NCBI GenBank assembly: GCA_900759005.1
Contig: CAAEUQ010000041.1
Location: 1 to 15,415 of the forward strand
Source: Clostridia bacterium
GTDB lineage: Bacteria > Bacillota > Clostridia > Christensenellales > Aristaeellaceae
Length of the DNA: 15,415 bases
Direction: 5' to 3'
A model generated the notes under the pieces. It was not told the origin of the DNA. It did no database searches and was given only the letters and a program-made list of their open reading frames with translations. The translations under genes and the position numbers were made by a program. Positions 1-6,550 of the stretch are shown here, piece after piece; position 1 is the stretch's first letter; each line of letters starts with the position of its first letter.

Positions 1-587
1 ATGCTCATGAGCTTGACCGCCTTGATCTTGCCGGTGCTCGGCAGATGCGGGCCCGCGCAGAGGTCGGTGAAATCGCCCTGACGATAGAACGAAATCGTCG
101 CGTCCTCGGGCAGGTCGTTGATGAGCTCTACCTTATAAGGCTCGTCCTTCATCAGCTCCAGCGCCTCGGCGCGCGGAAGCTCGAACCGCTCGACGCGCTC
201 GTTCTTCTTGATCAGCTTCTGCATTTCCTTCTCGACCGCCGCCAGGAACTCGGGGGTAAACGGCTCGTCGACGTCGAAATCATAGTAGAAGCCGTTTTCG
301 ATCGCCGGACCGATGGCGAGCTTCGCTTCGGGCTTCAGATGCTTGACTGCCTGCGCGAGTACATGGCTGGCGGTATGACGCAACGTGCGCTTCGCGTCCT
401 CGTCGGAGAAATTCAGGATCTCCAGCACACCGTCTTCGTGAATCGGCTCAACCAGCGAGATCACGCGGTCGTTCAGGCGAGCGACGAGCGCTTCCTTTTT
501 CAGTTCCTTGGAAATGCTGCCGGAAAGATCCAGCGCATTTACGCCGTCTTCAACCTCCATCGGGATACCGTTTACGATCAGCTTCAT
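1..587 (-). CDS. thrS: Threonyl-tRNA synthetase, N-terminal part (runs off the left edge)
   Basis: Charges tRNA-Thr with threonine in the cytoplasm. Reverse-strand reading from the ATG at 585-587 gives 195 codons without a stop before the edge. Residues 1 to about 61 form a TGS domain (starts MKLIVNGIPMEVEDG). The editing domain follows, with its HxxxH motif (HTASH, residues 71-75) and the CxxxH motif (CAGPH, residues 177-181); together these are the metal-site residues used to remove mischarged serine. The catalytic and anticodon-binding domains lie outside the window. The start is fixed by an AGGAGG ribosome binding site about 7 bases upstream. Expression should be controlled by the T-box leader that precedes it. 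The family assignment is secure; only the missing 3' part cannot be judged. Confidence 0.96.
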   Translation of the reverse strand, partial: MKLIVNGIPMEVEDGVNALDLSGSISKELKKEALVARLNDRVISLVEPIHEDGVLEILNFSDEDAKRTLRHTASHVLAQAVKHLKPEAKLAIGPAIENGFYYDFDVDEPFTPEFLAAVEKEMQKLIKKNERVERFELPRAEALELMKDEPYKVELINDLPEDATISFYRQGDFTDLCAGPHLPSTGKIKAVKLMS

Positions 588-850
588 ATTCAAACCTCCT
601 TGATGCTTTCGAGAAAAAAAGCCCGTCCCTCCCGATTTCGAAGGGACGAGCCTGATTGCCCGTGGTTCCACCCAACTTGACCGCAAAACGCGGCCGCTCA
701 TTGATCGGGCTGTATCGCGCCCGACGCGCCCGCAGTCGGTAAGGCGGTAATTTCGAAACGCACATTGAACGCGCTTTCAGCCTGTGGCGCGTCCTCTCTG
801 AAACGGCGAACCTTCGAAATCATGTCCTTCGTCATCCCACGGGGGATTAC
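588..850 (-). promoter_or_regulatory. T-box riboswitch leader of thrS
   Basis: A leader of about 260 bases between the promoter and thrS carries the T-box hallmarks. On the reverse strand the conserved box GGGTGGAACCACGGGC lies at 658-673, and its UGGA is the part that pairs with the tRNA acceptor end. An AGAGAG element and a GGCTGAAAGCGC element sit further upstream, as in stem I of known T-boxes. A candidate threonine specifier ACC lies at 746-748; a second ACC at 738-740 is an alternative. The terminator hairpin is at 614-652. Uncharged tRNA-Thr is expected to stabilise the antiterminator and switch thrS on. The exact specifier register is my inference. Confidence 0.88.
614..652 (-). terminator. 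T-box terminator hairpin of thrS
   Basis: On the reverse strand a GC-rich stem (GCTCGTCCCT pairing with AGGGACGGGC, one G:U pair) is followed by seven T residues, only about 26 bases before the thrS start codon. This is the conditional terminator that competes with the T-box antiterminator. Confidence 0.88.
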
Positions 851-856
851 GCGATT

Positions 857-885
857 ATTGTATACCCACGTGCGCACGTTGTCAA
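857..885 (-). promoter_or_regulatory. SigA-type promoter of thrS
   Basis: Reverse strand: TTGACA (880-885), 17-base spacer, TACAAT (857-862). The -35 box is a perfect consensus and the spacing is optimal. Transcription would start near 850, just ahead of the T-box leader. Confidence 0.85.
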
Positions 886-939
886 GACGGAAAAAGAAAA
901 TTTTTCTGCGGGAAAATGACGAAAATTAACGCAAATCTG

Positions 940-969
940 TTGCACGGGGGATTGGGAATATGCTATAAT
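940..969 (+). promoter_or_regulatory. SigA-type promoter of rpsB-tsf
   Basis: TTGCAC (940-945), 18-base spacer, TATAAT (964-969), preceded by A/T-rich sequence that could act as an UP element. It is divergent from the thrS promoter, with 54 bases between the two -35 boxes. Confidence 0.8.
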
Positions 970-975
970 GCTTCG

Positions 976-1082
976 GTAAAACGCACTTTTGCCGATTCGC
1001 GCGGCGGTTGACCGTAGAGGAAACTCATGGTGCCGGGCGGAGTTGAAGCAAAAGGTGGAAAAAACAAGGAGGGAATCCCACT
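976..1082 (+). promoter_or_regulatory. Possible structured 5' leader of rpsB
   Basis: About 107 bases separate the promoter from the rpsB start. They contain a hairpin with a GAAA tetraloop (GAG 1017-1019 / CTC 1024-1026), extended by ACC 1011-1013 with GGT 1029-1031 and GGC 1003-1005 with GCC 1032-1034 across internal loops. Many ribosomal protein operons are autoregulated through such leaders. I do not recognise a named family here, so function is inference. The ribosome binding site AGGAGGG lies at about 1068-1074. Confidence 0.3.
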
Positions 1083-1817
1083 ATGGCAGTCATTTCCATG
1101 AAGCAGCTGCTCGAGGCTGGCGTCCACTTCGGTCATCAGACCCGCCGCTGGAACCCGAAGATGGCGCAGTACATCTTCACCGAGCGTAACGGCATCTACA
1201 TCATCGACCTGCAGAAGACCGTTCGCAAGATCGACGAAGCGTATATGTTCGTTCGCGACATCGCGCTCGAAGGCAAGACCGTGCTGTTCGTCGGCACCAA
1301 GAAGCAGGCTCAGGAATCCATCGAATCCGAAGCCAAGCGCTGCGGCATGTACTATGTCAACAATCGTTGGCTGGGCGGCACGCTGACCAACTTCCGCACG
1401 ATTCAGACCCGTATCAAGCGCCTGAACGACATCGACGCGATGGAGAAGAACGGTCAGTTCGAAATGCTCCCGAAGAAGGAAGTTATCAAGCTCTGCGCAG
1501 AGCGCGAAAAGCTGCTGAAGAACCTCGGCGGTATCCGCGAAATGAAGAAGCTCCCCGGCGCGCTGTTCATCGTTGACCCGCGCAAGGAGCGCATCGCCGT
1601 TCAGGAAGCCCGCATTCTGGGCATTCCGATCGTTGCGATCGTTGATACCAACTGCGATCCGGACGAGATCGATTACGTCATCCCCGGCAACGACGACGCG
1701 ATTCGCGCCGTGAAGCTGATCGCCGGCAAGCTGGCGGACGCGGTTCTCGAAGGCAAGCAGGGCGAGCAGACGACCGAAGAGGCCGCCGCTCCCGTAGCCG
1801 AAGCTGCGAACGAATAA
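1083..1817 (+). CDS. rpsB: 30S ribosomal protein S2
   Basis: Structural protein of the small ribosomal subunit, assembled late. The 244 residues match the usual family length. Typical S2 sequence is visible: the N-terminal [34 protein letters not shown], the [13 protein letters not shown] signature, and a C-terminal [23 protein letters not shown] segment. The tail is Ala/Glu-rich and probably disordered. The start is supported by an AGGAGGG ribosome binding site at optimal spacing. It is the first gene of the conserved rpsB-tsf pair and is followed after 107 bases by tsf. Confidence 0.98.
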   Translation: MAVISMKQLLEAGVHFGHQTRRWNPKMAQYIFTERNGIYIIDLQKTVRKIDEAYMFVRDIALEGKTVLFVGTKKQAQESIESEAKRCGMYYVNNRWLGGTLTNFRTIQTRIKRLNDIDAMEKNGQFEMLPKKEVIKLCAEREKLLKNLGGIREMKKLPGALFIVDPRKERIAVQEARILGIPIVAIVDTNCDPDEIDYVIPGNDDAIRAVKLIAGKLADAVLEGKQGEQTTEEAAAPVAEAANE

Positions 1818-1862
1818 GCTATAGCATCAATCGTTTCATGCGACGTCAGGATGAGCTGAGAC

Positions 1863-1910
1863 ACGCCCAACCGGGCGTCGCGTGAATCGCGTCTGAACCG
1901 ATTTTTATTT
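1863..1910 (+). other. rpsB-tsf intergenic hairpins
   Basis: Two adjacent small stems lie in the 107-base gap: ACGCCC (1863-1868) with GGGCGT (1873-1878), and CGCG (1879-1882) with CGCG (1888-1891). A T-rich stretch follows at about 1901-1910, after a few intervening bases. They could attenuate transcription or protect the upstream mRNA and so set the S2 to EF-Ts ratio. The U-run is too far from the stems for a classical terminator. Confidence 0.35.
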
Positions 1911-1924
1911 AGGAGGACACGAAC

Positions 1925-2845
1925 ATGGCTGAAATCAGCGCGAAAGTGGTTATGGATCTGCGCGGTCGTACCGGCTGCGGCATGATGGATTGCAAGAAGG
2001 CGCTCGCCGCCTGCGATGGCGATATCGAAAAGGCGATCGACTATCTGCGCGAAAAGGGCCTTGCGAAGGCTGCGAAGAAGCAGAGCCGCATCGCGGCGGA
2101 AGGCTGCGTCGGCGCATACATCTGCAACAAGTGCAACACCGGCGCTCTGGTCGAGGTAAACTGCGAAACCGACTTCGTTGCGAACACCCCCGAATTCAAG
2201 GAAATGGTCAACACCATTGCCAAGCAGATTGTGATTTCTGATCCGATCGACGTTGACGTGTTGCTCGCCACCAAGCTGGAAGGCTCCGAGCAGACCGTTG
2301 GCGATATGATTACCGAGAAGACCGCGAAGATCGGCGAGAAGATCTCCATCCGCCGCTTTGTTCGCTATGCCGCTACCAACGGCACCGTCGACAGCTACAT
2401 CCACATGGGCGGCAAGGTCGGCGTTCTGCTGCTGGCTGAATGCGACAACGTGACCGACGCTGTGAAGGAAGCACTGCATGACACCTGCCTGCAGATCGCT
2501 GCCGCGTCCCCGGTTGCGCCTGAATACGTGACTCGCGATCAGGTCAAAGCCGAGCATCTCGCGCACGAGACCGAGATTCTTGCTGCGCAGGCGCGCAACG
2601 AAGGCAAGCCCGAAAAGATCATCGAGAAGATGGTTCAGGGCCGCATCAACAAGTTCTATGAGGAAGTCTGCCTGCTCGAGCAGATCTACGTCAAGGACGG
2701 CGAAACCCGCGTTGGCGCGATGATTGAGAAGCGCGCTCCTGGAACGAAGATTGTTGCGTTCACCCGTTACAAGATGGGCGACGGTCTCGAGAAGAAAGTT
2801 TCCGACCTCGCGGCGGAAGTTGCCGAGCAGATCGCGAAGAAGTAA
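1925..2845 (+). CDS. tsf: Translation elongation factor Ts
   Basis: EF-Ts is the cytoplasmic exchange factor that removes GDP from EF-Tu. The 306-residue product has the N-terminal UBA-like domain (residues 1 to about 55, with GCGMMDCKKAL, where the family usually has TGAGMMDCKKAL), followed by the core with NCETDFVA at about 79-86. The C-terminal half forms the usual EF-Ts dimerisation region. An AGGAGG site lies before the start. The stretch before NCETDFVA, usually a plain YIH-type segment, here reads YICNKCNTG, with Cys61, Cys67 and Cys70 close together. The gene is second in the rpsB operon and ends at a strong terminator. Confidence 0.97.
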   Translation: MAEISAKVVMDLRGRTGCGMMDCKKALAACDGDIEKAIDYLREKGLAKAAKKQSRIAAEGCVGAYICNKCNTGALVEVNCETDFVANTPEFKEMVNTIAKQIVISDPIDVDVLLATKLEGSEQTVGDMITEKTAKIGEKISIRRFVRYAATNGTVDSYIHMGGKVGVLLLAECDNVTDAVKEALHDTCLQIAAASPVAPEYVTRDQVKAEHLAHETEILAAQARNEGKPEKIIEKMVQGRINKFYEEVCLLEQIYVKDGETRVGAMIEKRAPGTKIVAFTRYKMGDGLEKKVSDLAAEVAEQIAKK

Positions 2846-2855
2846 TCTTGAAAAC

Positions 2856-2886
2856 AAAAAGGAACGTGTAAAAGCGTTCCTTTTTT
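2856..2886 (+). terminator. Intrinsic terminator after tsf
   Basis: GGAACG (2861-2866) pairs with CGTTCC (2875-2880). The stem is extended by five A residues opposite the T run (2881-2886). It closes the rpsB-tsf operon. No clear promoter is visible in the 34 bases before pyrH, so some read-through into pyrH is likely. Confidence 0.9.
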
Positions 2887-2920
2887 CGCATTTGGATTAA
2901 AATCAAAGGGGTGTTTTCCC

Positions 2921-3643
2921 ATGTACAAGCGCATTATTCTGAAGCTGAGCGGCGAAACGCTCGCGCCGGAAACCATGCCGGAAGGCAGCAAAAATTCCGT
3001 AACATTCGACGAATCGCGCATTCTCCGTGCCGCGGACATGATCGCCCGTCTTTCCGATATGGGCGTCCAGGTCGGCGTGGTCATGGGCGGCGGCAATATC
3101 TGGCGCGGCAGATTCTCGTCCGAAATGGATCCCGTCGCGGCGGACCAGATGGGAATGCTCGCGACGATCATCAACGCGCTGGCGGTGCGCGAAGCGCTTG
3201 CCCGAATGGGCCGCAAAGCGACCGTATTCACCGCGCAGGAAATGACCCGCTTTGCCGAGCTGTACCGCGCCGATCGCGCGGACGCCTGCCTGAACGCAGG
3301 CGAGATCGTGCTGCTCGCGGGCGGAAGCGGCAATCCCTTCTTTACTACTGATACGGCTGCGGCGCTGCGCGCGGCGGAGCTGCGTGCGGATGCGGTGTTC
3401 AAGGGCACGACCGTCGACGGCGTATACGATTCCGACCCGCGCAAAAATCCGAACGCGAAGCTGCTGAGCGAGCTTACCTATCAGGAAGCGCTCGAAAAGG
3501 AGCTGAAGGTTATGGATTCGACGGCGTTCCGCCTTTGCATGGAGCAGAAGCTGCCCTGCATTCGCGTGTTCAACATGGACAATCTCGAAAACATCCTCGC
3601 GGTTGCACGCGGCGAAAATATCGGCACGATCGTGCATGCATAA
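2921..3643 (+). CDS. pyrH: UMP kinase
   Basis: Phosphorylates UMP to UDP with ATP in pyrimidine nucleotide synthesis. Bacterial UMP kinases are hexamers of the amino-acid-kinase fold, unrelated to eukaryotic UMP/CMP kinases. The 240 residues match the family. Visible motifs are KLSGE (residues 8-12), the glycine loop MGGGNIWRGR (55-64), DQMGMLAT (75-82) and the nucleotide-binding GTTVDGVYDSDP segment in the C-terminal half. The loop after KLSGETLAP (about residues 17-30) differs from the common sequence. A purine-rich AAAGGGG site precedes the ATG. Position after rpsB-tsf is the classic order, but frr, which usually comes next, is absent here. Confidence 0.97.
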   Translation: MYKRIILKLSGETLAPETMPEGSKNSVTFDESRILRAADMIARLSDMGVQVGVVMGGGNIWRGRFSSEMDPVAADQMGMLATIINALAVREALARMGRKATVFTAQEMTRFAELYRADRADACLNAGEIVLLAGGSGNPFFTTDTAAALRAAELRADAVFKGTTVDGVYDSDPRKNPNAKLLSELTYQEALEKELKVMDSTAFRLCMEQKLPCIRVFNMDNLENILAVARGENIGTIVHA

Positions 3644-3658
3644 CGGGAGGATGTATCG

Positions 3659-4447
3659 ATGCCTTCCAATCCTGAATTGTGCCTGATCCACTCGGAAATT
3701 ATGGTGCTGCTCCGCCGCTTCGACGAGATTTGCGCGGCAAACGGCATTTCCTATACGCTTGACGCGGGCTCTCTGCTCGGCGCAGTGCGCGAACACGGCT
3801 TCATTCCATGGGACGACGATGCGGACATTGCGATGACGCGCGCGGAATACGAGAAATTTCGCGACGTCGCACGCACGGGTGCGTTGGGCGCGGGCTATAC
3901 TTTCCGCGAATACGCATCCCAGCATCCGCGCGTATGGCTGAATCGCAAGGGCAAGCCCGGCGCGTGGATCGATATTTTCATCTTTGATTCGATCAGCGTC
4001 TCTCCCCTGCCCCGCAAAATGAAGCTGCTCGGCTGCGCGTTCTTTCTGGCGTTTACGAAAAATCGCGAGAGCATGGAGGTCACGCGCAAGGCGAACTTAC
4101 ACCACGGACTCAAGCGCGCGCTTTTGAATGTCGGCTACGCGCTGGGCAGACCGTTCACTGCGCGGTTCAAGGCGCGGCTGATGAATGCGTTTTGCAAGCA
4201 CGCGTTTACAGGCGACGGCAAATGGATTCACCGTTCGAACACGATGTATTCGGAGCTCGGGCTGGTTCTGCCCGCCGGCGTAATGGACGAATATATTCGC
4301 GTTCCGTTCGAAGATGCGGAGCTGATGATCGTCAAACGCTGGCACGAAATGCTCGTGTCAAGCTACGGCGAGAATTATATGACGCCGGTTCGATATGCGT
4401 CGCACGACAATCCGCAGCACGCGGGTTTCCGCGGCGAGGATACATGA
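3659..4447 (+). CDS. LicD-family phosphotransferase
   Basis: LicD proteins are nucleotidyltransferase-fold enzymes. The best known transfer phosphocholine from CDP-choline to cell-surface teichoic acids or lipopolysaccharide; others act on different polyol or sugar phosphates. The 262-residue product shows the family core: LDAGSLLGAVREHGFIPWDD (residues 34-53), running into the acidic cluster WDDDAD (51-56) that holds the presumed metal ligands. No signal peptide is evident. It starts 15 bases after pyrH with a GGGAGG site and shares its transcript, ending at the terminator at 4452. The substrate cannot be told from the sequence. No CDP-choline synthesis genes are in the window. Confidence 0.85.
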   Translation: MPSNPELCLIHSEIMVLLRRFDEICAANGISYTLDAGSLLGAVREHGFIPWDDDADIAMTRAEYEKFRDVARTGALGAGYTFREYASQHPRVWLNRKGKPGAWIDIFIFDSISVSPLPRKMKLLGCAFFLAFTKNRESMEVTRKANLHHGLKRALLNVGYALGRPFTARFKARLMNAFCKHAFTGDGKWIHRSNTMYSELGLVLPAGVMDEYIRVPFEDAELMIVKRWHEMLVSSYGENYMTPVRYASHDNPQHAGFRGEDT

Positions 4448-4451
4448 TGCA

Positions 4452-4488
4452 TCGCAGACGGGCATTTTGTCCGTCTGCGATTTCATTT
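4452..4488 (+). terminator. Intrinsic terminator after the LicD gene
   Basis: A perfect 10-bp stem, TCGCAGACGG (4452-4461) with CCGTCTGCGA (4471-4480), has a 9-base loop and is followed by TTTCATTT. It ends the pyrH-licD unit. Confidence 0.88.
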
Positions 4489-4508
4489 ATACTTAACATA
4501 GAAAAGTG

Positions 4509-4537
4509 TTGACAAAACACGGCTAATGATGTATTAT
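4509..4537 (+). promoter_or_regulatory. Strong promoter of the tRNA-Arg gene
   Basis: TTGACA (4509-4514), 17-base spacer, TATTAT (4532-4537). The perfect -35 box fits a stable RNA gene. The mature tRNA begins 37 bases after the -10 box. Confidence 0.85.
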
Positions 4538-4573
4538 ATAAAAGTCGTCAGGACAACGGGTTCTGAAAGATAA

Positions 4574-4650
4574 GGTCCCTTAGCTCAGCTGGATAGAGCG
4601 TCTGGCTACGGACCAGAAGGTCAGGGGTTCGAATCCCTTAGGGTCCGCCA
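4574..4650 (+). tRNA. tRNA-Arg (anticodon ACG)
   Basis: A 77-base cloverleaf with encoded CCA. The D arm is GCTC/GAGC. The anticodon stem TCTGG/CCAGA encloses the loop CTACGGA, giving anticodon ACG; A34 would be edited to inosine to read CGU, CGC and CGA. The T arm is AGGGG-TTCGAAT-CCCTT. The acceptor stem GGTCCCT/AGGGTCC pairs well except for T4576 opposite T4644, a U:U mismatch at position 3:70. It is a single-gene transcription unit with its own promoter and terminator. Confidence 0.96.
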
Positions 4651-4653
4651 CTA

Positions 4654-4691
4654 GATTACCGCAATTTGTTCAAGTTGCGGTAATCTTTTTT
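4654..4691 (+). terminator. Intrinsic terminator of tRNA-Arg
   Basis: A perfect 11-bp stem, GATTACCGCAA (4654-4664) with TTGCGGTAATC (4675-4685), is followed by six T residues. It starts only 3 bases after the CCA end. Confidence 0.95.
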
Positions 4692-4699
4692 ATCCAAAA

Positions 4700-5032
4700 C
4701 TTTCTCGGACAGTCACGGCAGCGAAAGGCTATTTATATTTTGCATCTCAACAACGTTGGACGATGCGGTCACATCTGCAACGCCGGTTATGCCATCCGCC
4801 GGGATGTGCACGGTTTACATATCGGTGAAAACTGGTGCGGGATTGTCTGGTTCAGGGCGCGGCGCACGGCTTTAGGATTCTGCAATTCAACGCGGTTGTC
4901 GCTTTAAATGTCCATGTGCGGCATCTCTACGTGCGGCTGGGTTTCGTGCAGCTCGGCATGATCCCAAAGGGCTTTCGCATGAAGGATGGAGGCTACGAAT
5001 ACATCTGTCCCTATTACCATGTACTGGTCTGA
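4700..5032 (+). pseudogene. Decayed GNAT-family N-acetyltransferase remnant
   Basis: Fragments of one GNAT acetyltransferase can be followed across three frames. A short AKGY piece (to about 4732) is followed, one base out of frame, by ILHLNNVGRCGHICNAGY and RRDVHGLHIGE (about 4738-4827). Another frame shift in an A-run near 4828-4831 leads to LVRDCLVQGAAHGFRILQFN, ending with LYVRLGFVQLGMIPKGF and a stop at 5032. The pattern (acceptor-site strand, acetyl-CoA-binding GLHIGE/LV helix, LYxRLGF tail) is that of the GNAT fold. The N-terminal third is missing. The first shift looks like an extra T, the second like a lost A. A sequencing error at one site is possible, but two shifts plus the missing start argue for real decay. 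Confidence 0.75.
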
Positions 5033-5139
5033 AGAGCCCTCTTACCGAGGGATTGGATGTGCCGCCGTTCATCTCAGAAATCAGACGGAATGAAATCGGA
5101 ATCTTATCCGCTTTTCGAATGATATTTAACATAAATGTC

Positions 5140-5168
5140 TTGAATACACTCGAGAAACGTGGTAAAAT
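5140..5168 (+). promoter_or_regulatory. SigA-type promoter of rplS
   Basis: TTGAAT (5140-5145), 17-base spacer, TAAAAT (5163-5168). It drives rplS and, by read-through, probably rbgA, rnhB and yraN. Bases 5033-5139 between the acetyltransferase remnant and this promoter hold nothing I can assign. Confidence 0.75.
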
Positions 5169-5173
5169 AATTA

Positions 5174-5239
5174 AGTTGAATTACGGACGGTCCTCTGCCA
5201 CAAGCTGGTTATGAACGTCCCTGTGAGGAGGAAATCCCA
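5174..5239 (+). promoter_or_regulatory. Probable L19-type ribosomal protein leader
   Basis: The short 5' untranslated region has a closing stem GGACG (5185-5189) with CGTCC (5216-5220) around a 26-base internal region, and the ribosome binding site GAGGAGG lies a few bases downstream. Firmicutes commonly carry a compact L19 leader motif at exactly this place, thought to let the protein repress its own synthesis. The assignment rests on position and the stem, not on a covariance search. Confidence 0.5.
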
Positions 5240-5581
5240 ATGAATGAGATCATCCGTTCCATCGAGAGCGCCCAGCTCAAGGACAACGTGCCGGAGTTCC
5301 ACGTCGGTGATACCGTACGCGTTCAGGTCAAGGTTGTCGAAGGTTCCCGCGAACGCCTCCAGGCGTTCGAAGGCGTAGTTATCGCCCGCCGCAACGGCTC
5401 CGTCCGCGAAACGTTCACCGTTCGCCGCAATTCCTACGGCATCGGCGTTGAGCGCACGTTCCCGCTGCACAGCCCCCGCGTGGACAGCATCACTGTCACC
5501 CGTCGCGGTAAGGTTCGTCGCGCGAAGCTCTACTATCTGCGTGGACTCAGCGGCAAAGCGGCAAAGGTTAAGGAGAAGTAA
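5240..5581 (+). CDS. rplS: 50S ribosomal protein L19
   Basis: Large-subunit protein at the interface with the 30S subunit. The 113 residues are typical. Visible landmarks are [16 protein letters not shown], the [24 protein letters not shown] core, the [13 protein letters not shown] segment and the basic [11 protein letters not shown] tail. An AGGAGG site supports the start. In many Firmicutes rplS ends the rpsP-rimM-trmD-rplS operon; here it stands alone with its own promoter and leader, and the signal peptidase gene lepB often found after it is absent. Confidence 0.98.
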   Translation: MNEIIRSIESAQLKDNVPEFHVGDTVRVQVKVVEGSRERLQAFEGVVIARRNGSVRETFTVRRNSYGIGVERTFPLHSPRVDSITVTRRGKVRRAKLYYLRGLSGKAAKVKEK

Positions 5582-5593
5582 TTTCTTCGACCG

Positions 5594-5628
5594 AAAGGGC
5601 TATCGCAAATTCTGCGACAGCCCTTTTT
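5594..5628 (+). terminator. Intrinsic terminator after rplS
   Basis: AAAGGGCT-A-TCGCA (5594-5607) pairs with TGCGA-C-AGCCCTTT (5613-5626) with one internal A:C mismatch, and a T run overlaps the 3' arm. No promoter fits in the 27 bases before rbgA, so it is probably a partial terminator that lowers expression of the downstream genes relative to L19. Confidence 0.85.
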
Positions 5629-5655
5629 CCATATTGATTGGACGGAGGGAATTTC

Positions 5656-6504
5656 GTGCCGAAAATCAACTGGTATCCCGGGCATATGGCGAAAACGCGC
5701 CGCCTTTTGCAGGAACAGCTGCGCGTTGTAGACGCGGTGATCGAGCTGTGCGACGCGCGTGCACCGCTGGCAACCCGCAATCCCGATCTTGAACGTTTAA
5801 CGCGCGATAAGGCGCGGATTCTGATTCTGAATAAAGCCGACCTCGCGAGCGATTCCGACACTGCGCGCTGGCTGGAATGTTTCCGCCGTCAGGGTCTGAC
5901 CGCGATGCGCTTCAATTCAAACGGCGGCAAAATCAAGGACATTCTCTCGCGCATCGCTGAAGCGACGAAACCGGTCGCGGACAAATACGCGGCGCGCGGC
6001 GTAAAAAAAACGATTCGCATGATGGTCGTCGGCATTCCTAACGTCGGCAAATCCACATTCATCAACCGTCTTTACGGCGGTTCAATCGTAAAAGCCGCGG
6101 ATCGTCCGGGCGTTACGCGGTCGAACACGTGGGTCAAGCTCGGGCCGTATATGGAAATCATGGACACGCCCGGCATGCTGCCGCCGCGCATGGACGACCA
6201 GAAGAGCGCGACGCTGCTGGCGTATCTGGGCTCGATTCGCGATGAAATTATGGACACGGAGGAGCTTGCCGGCGGACTTTTACAGCTGCTTGATCAGCTG
6301 AATCCCGAAGCGACGCGCGCGCGCTACAAGCTGGGTGAAAATCCCGGCACGGAGCCGCACGAGCTGCTGGAAGCGGCGTGCCGCGGACGTGGATGGCTGA
6401 TGAGCGGCGGCAGAATCGACGTGGATCGCGCTTCGACGCTTATTCTGGACGAATTCCGCGCAGGAAAAACCGGCAAGATCACGATCGAGCCGCTTGGACG
6501 CTGA
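5656..6504 (+). CDS. rbgA: Ribosome biogenesis GTPase RbgA (YlqF)
   Basis: A circularly permuted GTPase needed for late maturation of the 50S subunit. The 282-residue chain begins with the diagnostic INWYPGHMAKT (residues 4-14). G-motifs appear in permuted order: G4 NKAD (59-62), then G1 GIPNVGKS (126-133), then G3 DTPG (170-173). The C-terminal RNA-binding helical domain follows. I chose the GTG at 5656 because a GGAGGG site lies at 5644-5649 with 6 bases spacing. An in-frame ATG at 5638 lies upstream of that site and lacks its own. Neighbours rplS and rnhB match the usual Firmicutes order. Confidence 0.96.
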   Translation: MPKINWYPGHMAKTRRLLQEQLRVVDAVIELCDARAPLATRNPDLERLTRDKARILILNKADLASDSDTARWLECFRRQGLTAMRFNSNGGKIKDILSRIAEATKPVADKYAARGVKKTIRMMVVGIPNVGKSTFINRLYGGSIVKAADRPGVTRSNTWVKLGPYMEIMDTPGMLPPRMDDQKSATLLAYLGSIRDEIMDTEELAGGLLQLLDQLNPEATRARYKLGENPGTEPHELLEAACRGRGWLMSGGRIDVDRASTLILDEFRAGKTGKITIEPLGR

Positions 6505-6550
6505 GCGCGGTTTGAATTCACCCCCCAACTTTCAAAAATGGAGGCGCAAT

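Noticed and set aside
1673..2857. Long open frame on the minus strand (394 codons) opposite tsf
   Set aside because: It lies entirely antisense to rpsB end and tsf, which are certain genes. Its composition is the typical shadow of GC-rich coding sequence and no family motif is visible.
4574..4691. tRNA-Arg 3' end as an integration site of a mobile element
   Set aside because: No integrase, no repeat of the tRNA 3' end and an intact terminator follow; only an acetyltransferase remnant is nearby.
6494..6550. Upstream start for rnhB at 6494
   Set aside because: It would overlap the end of rbgA, adds an unconserved N-terminus and lacks a ribosome binding site; the ATG at 6551 has GGAGGC.
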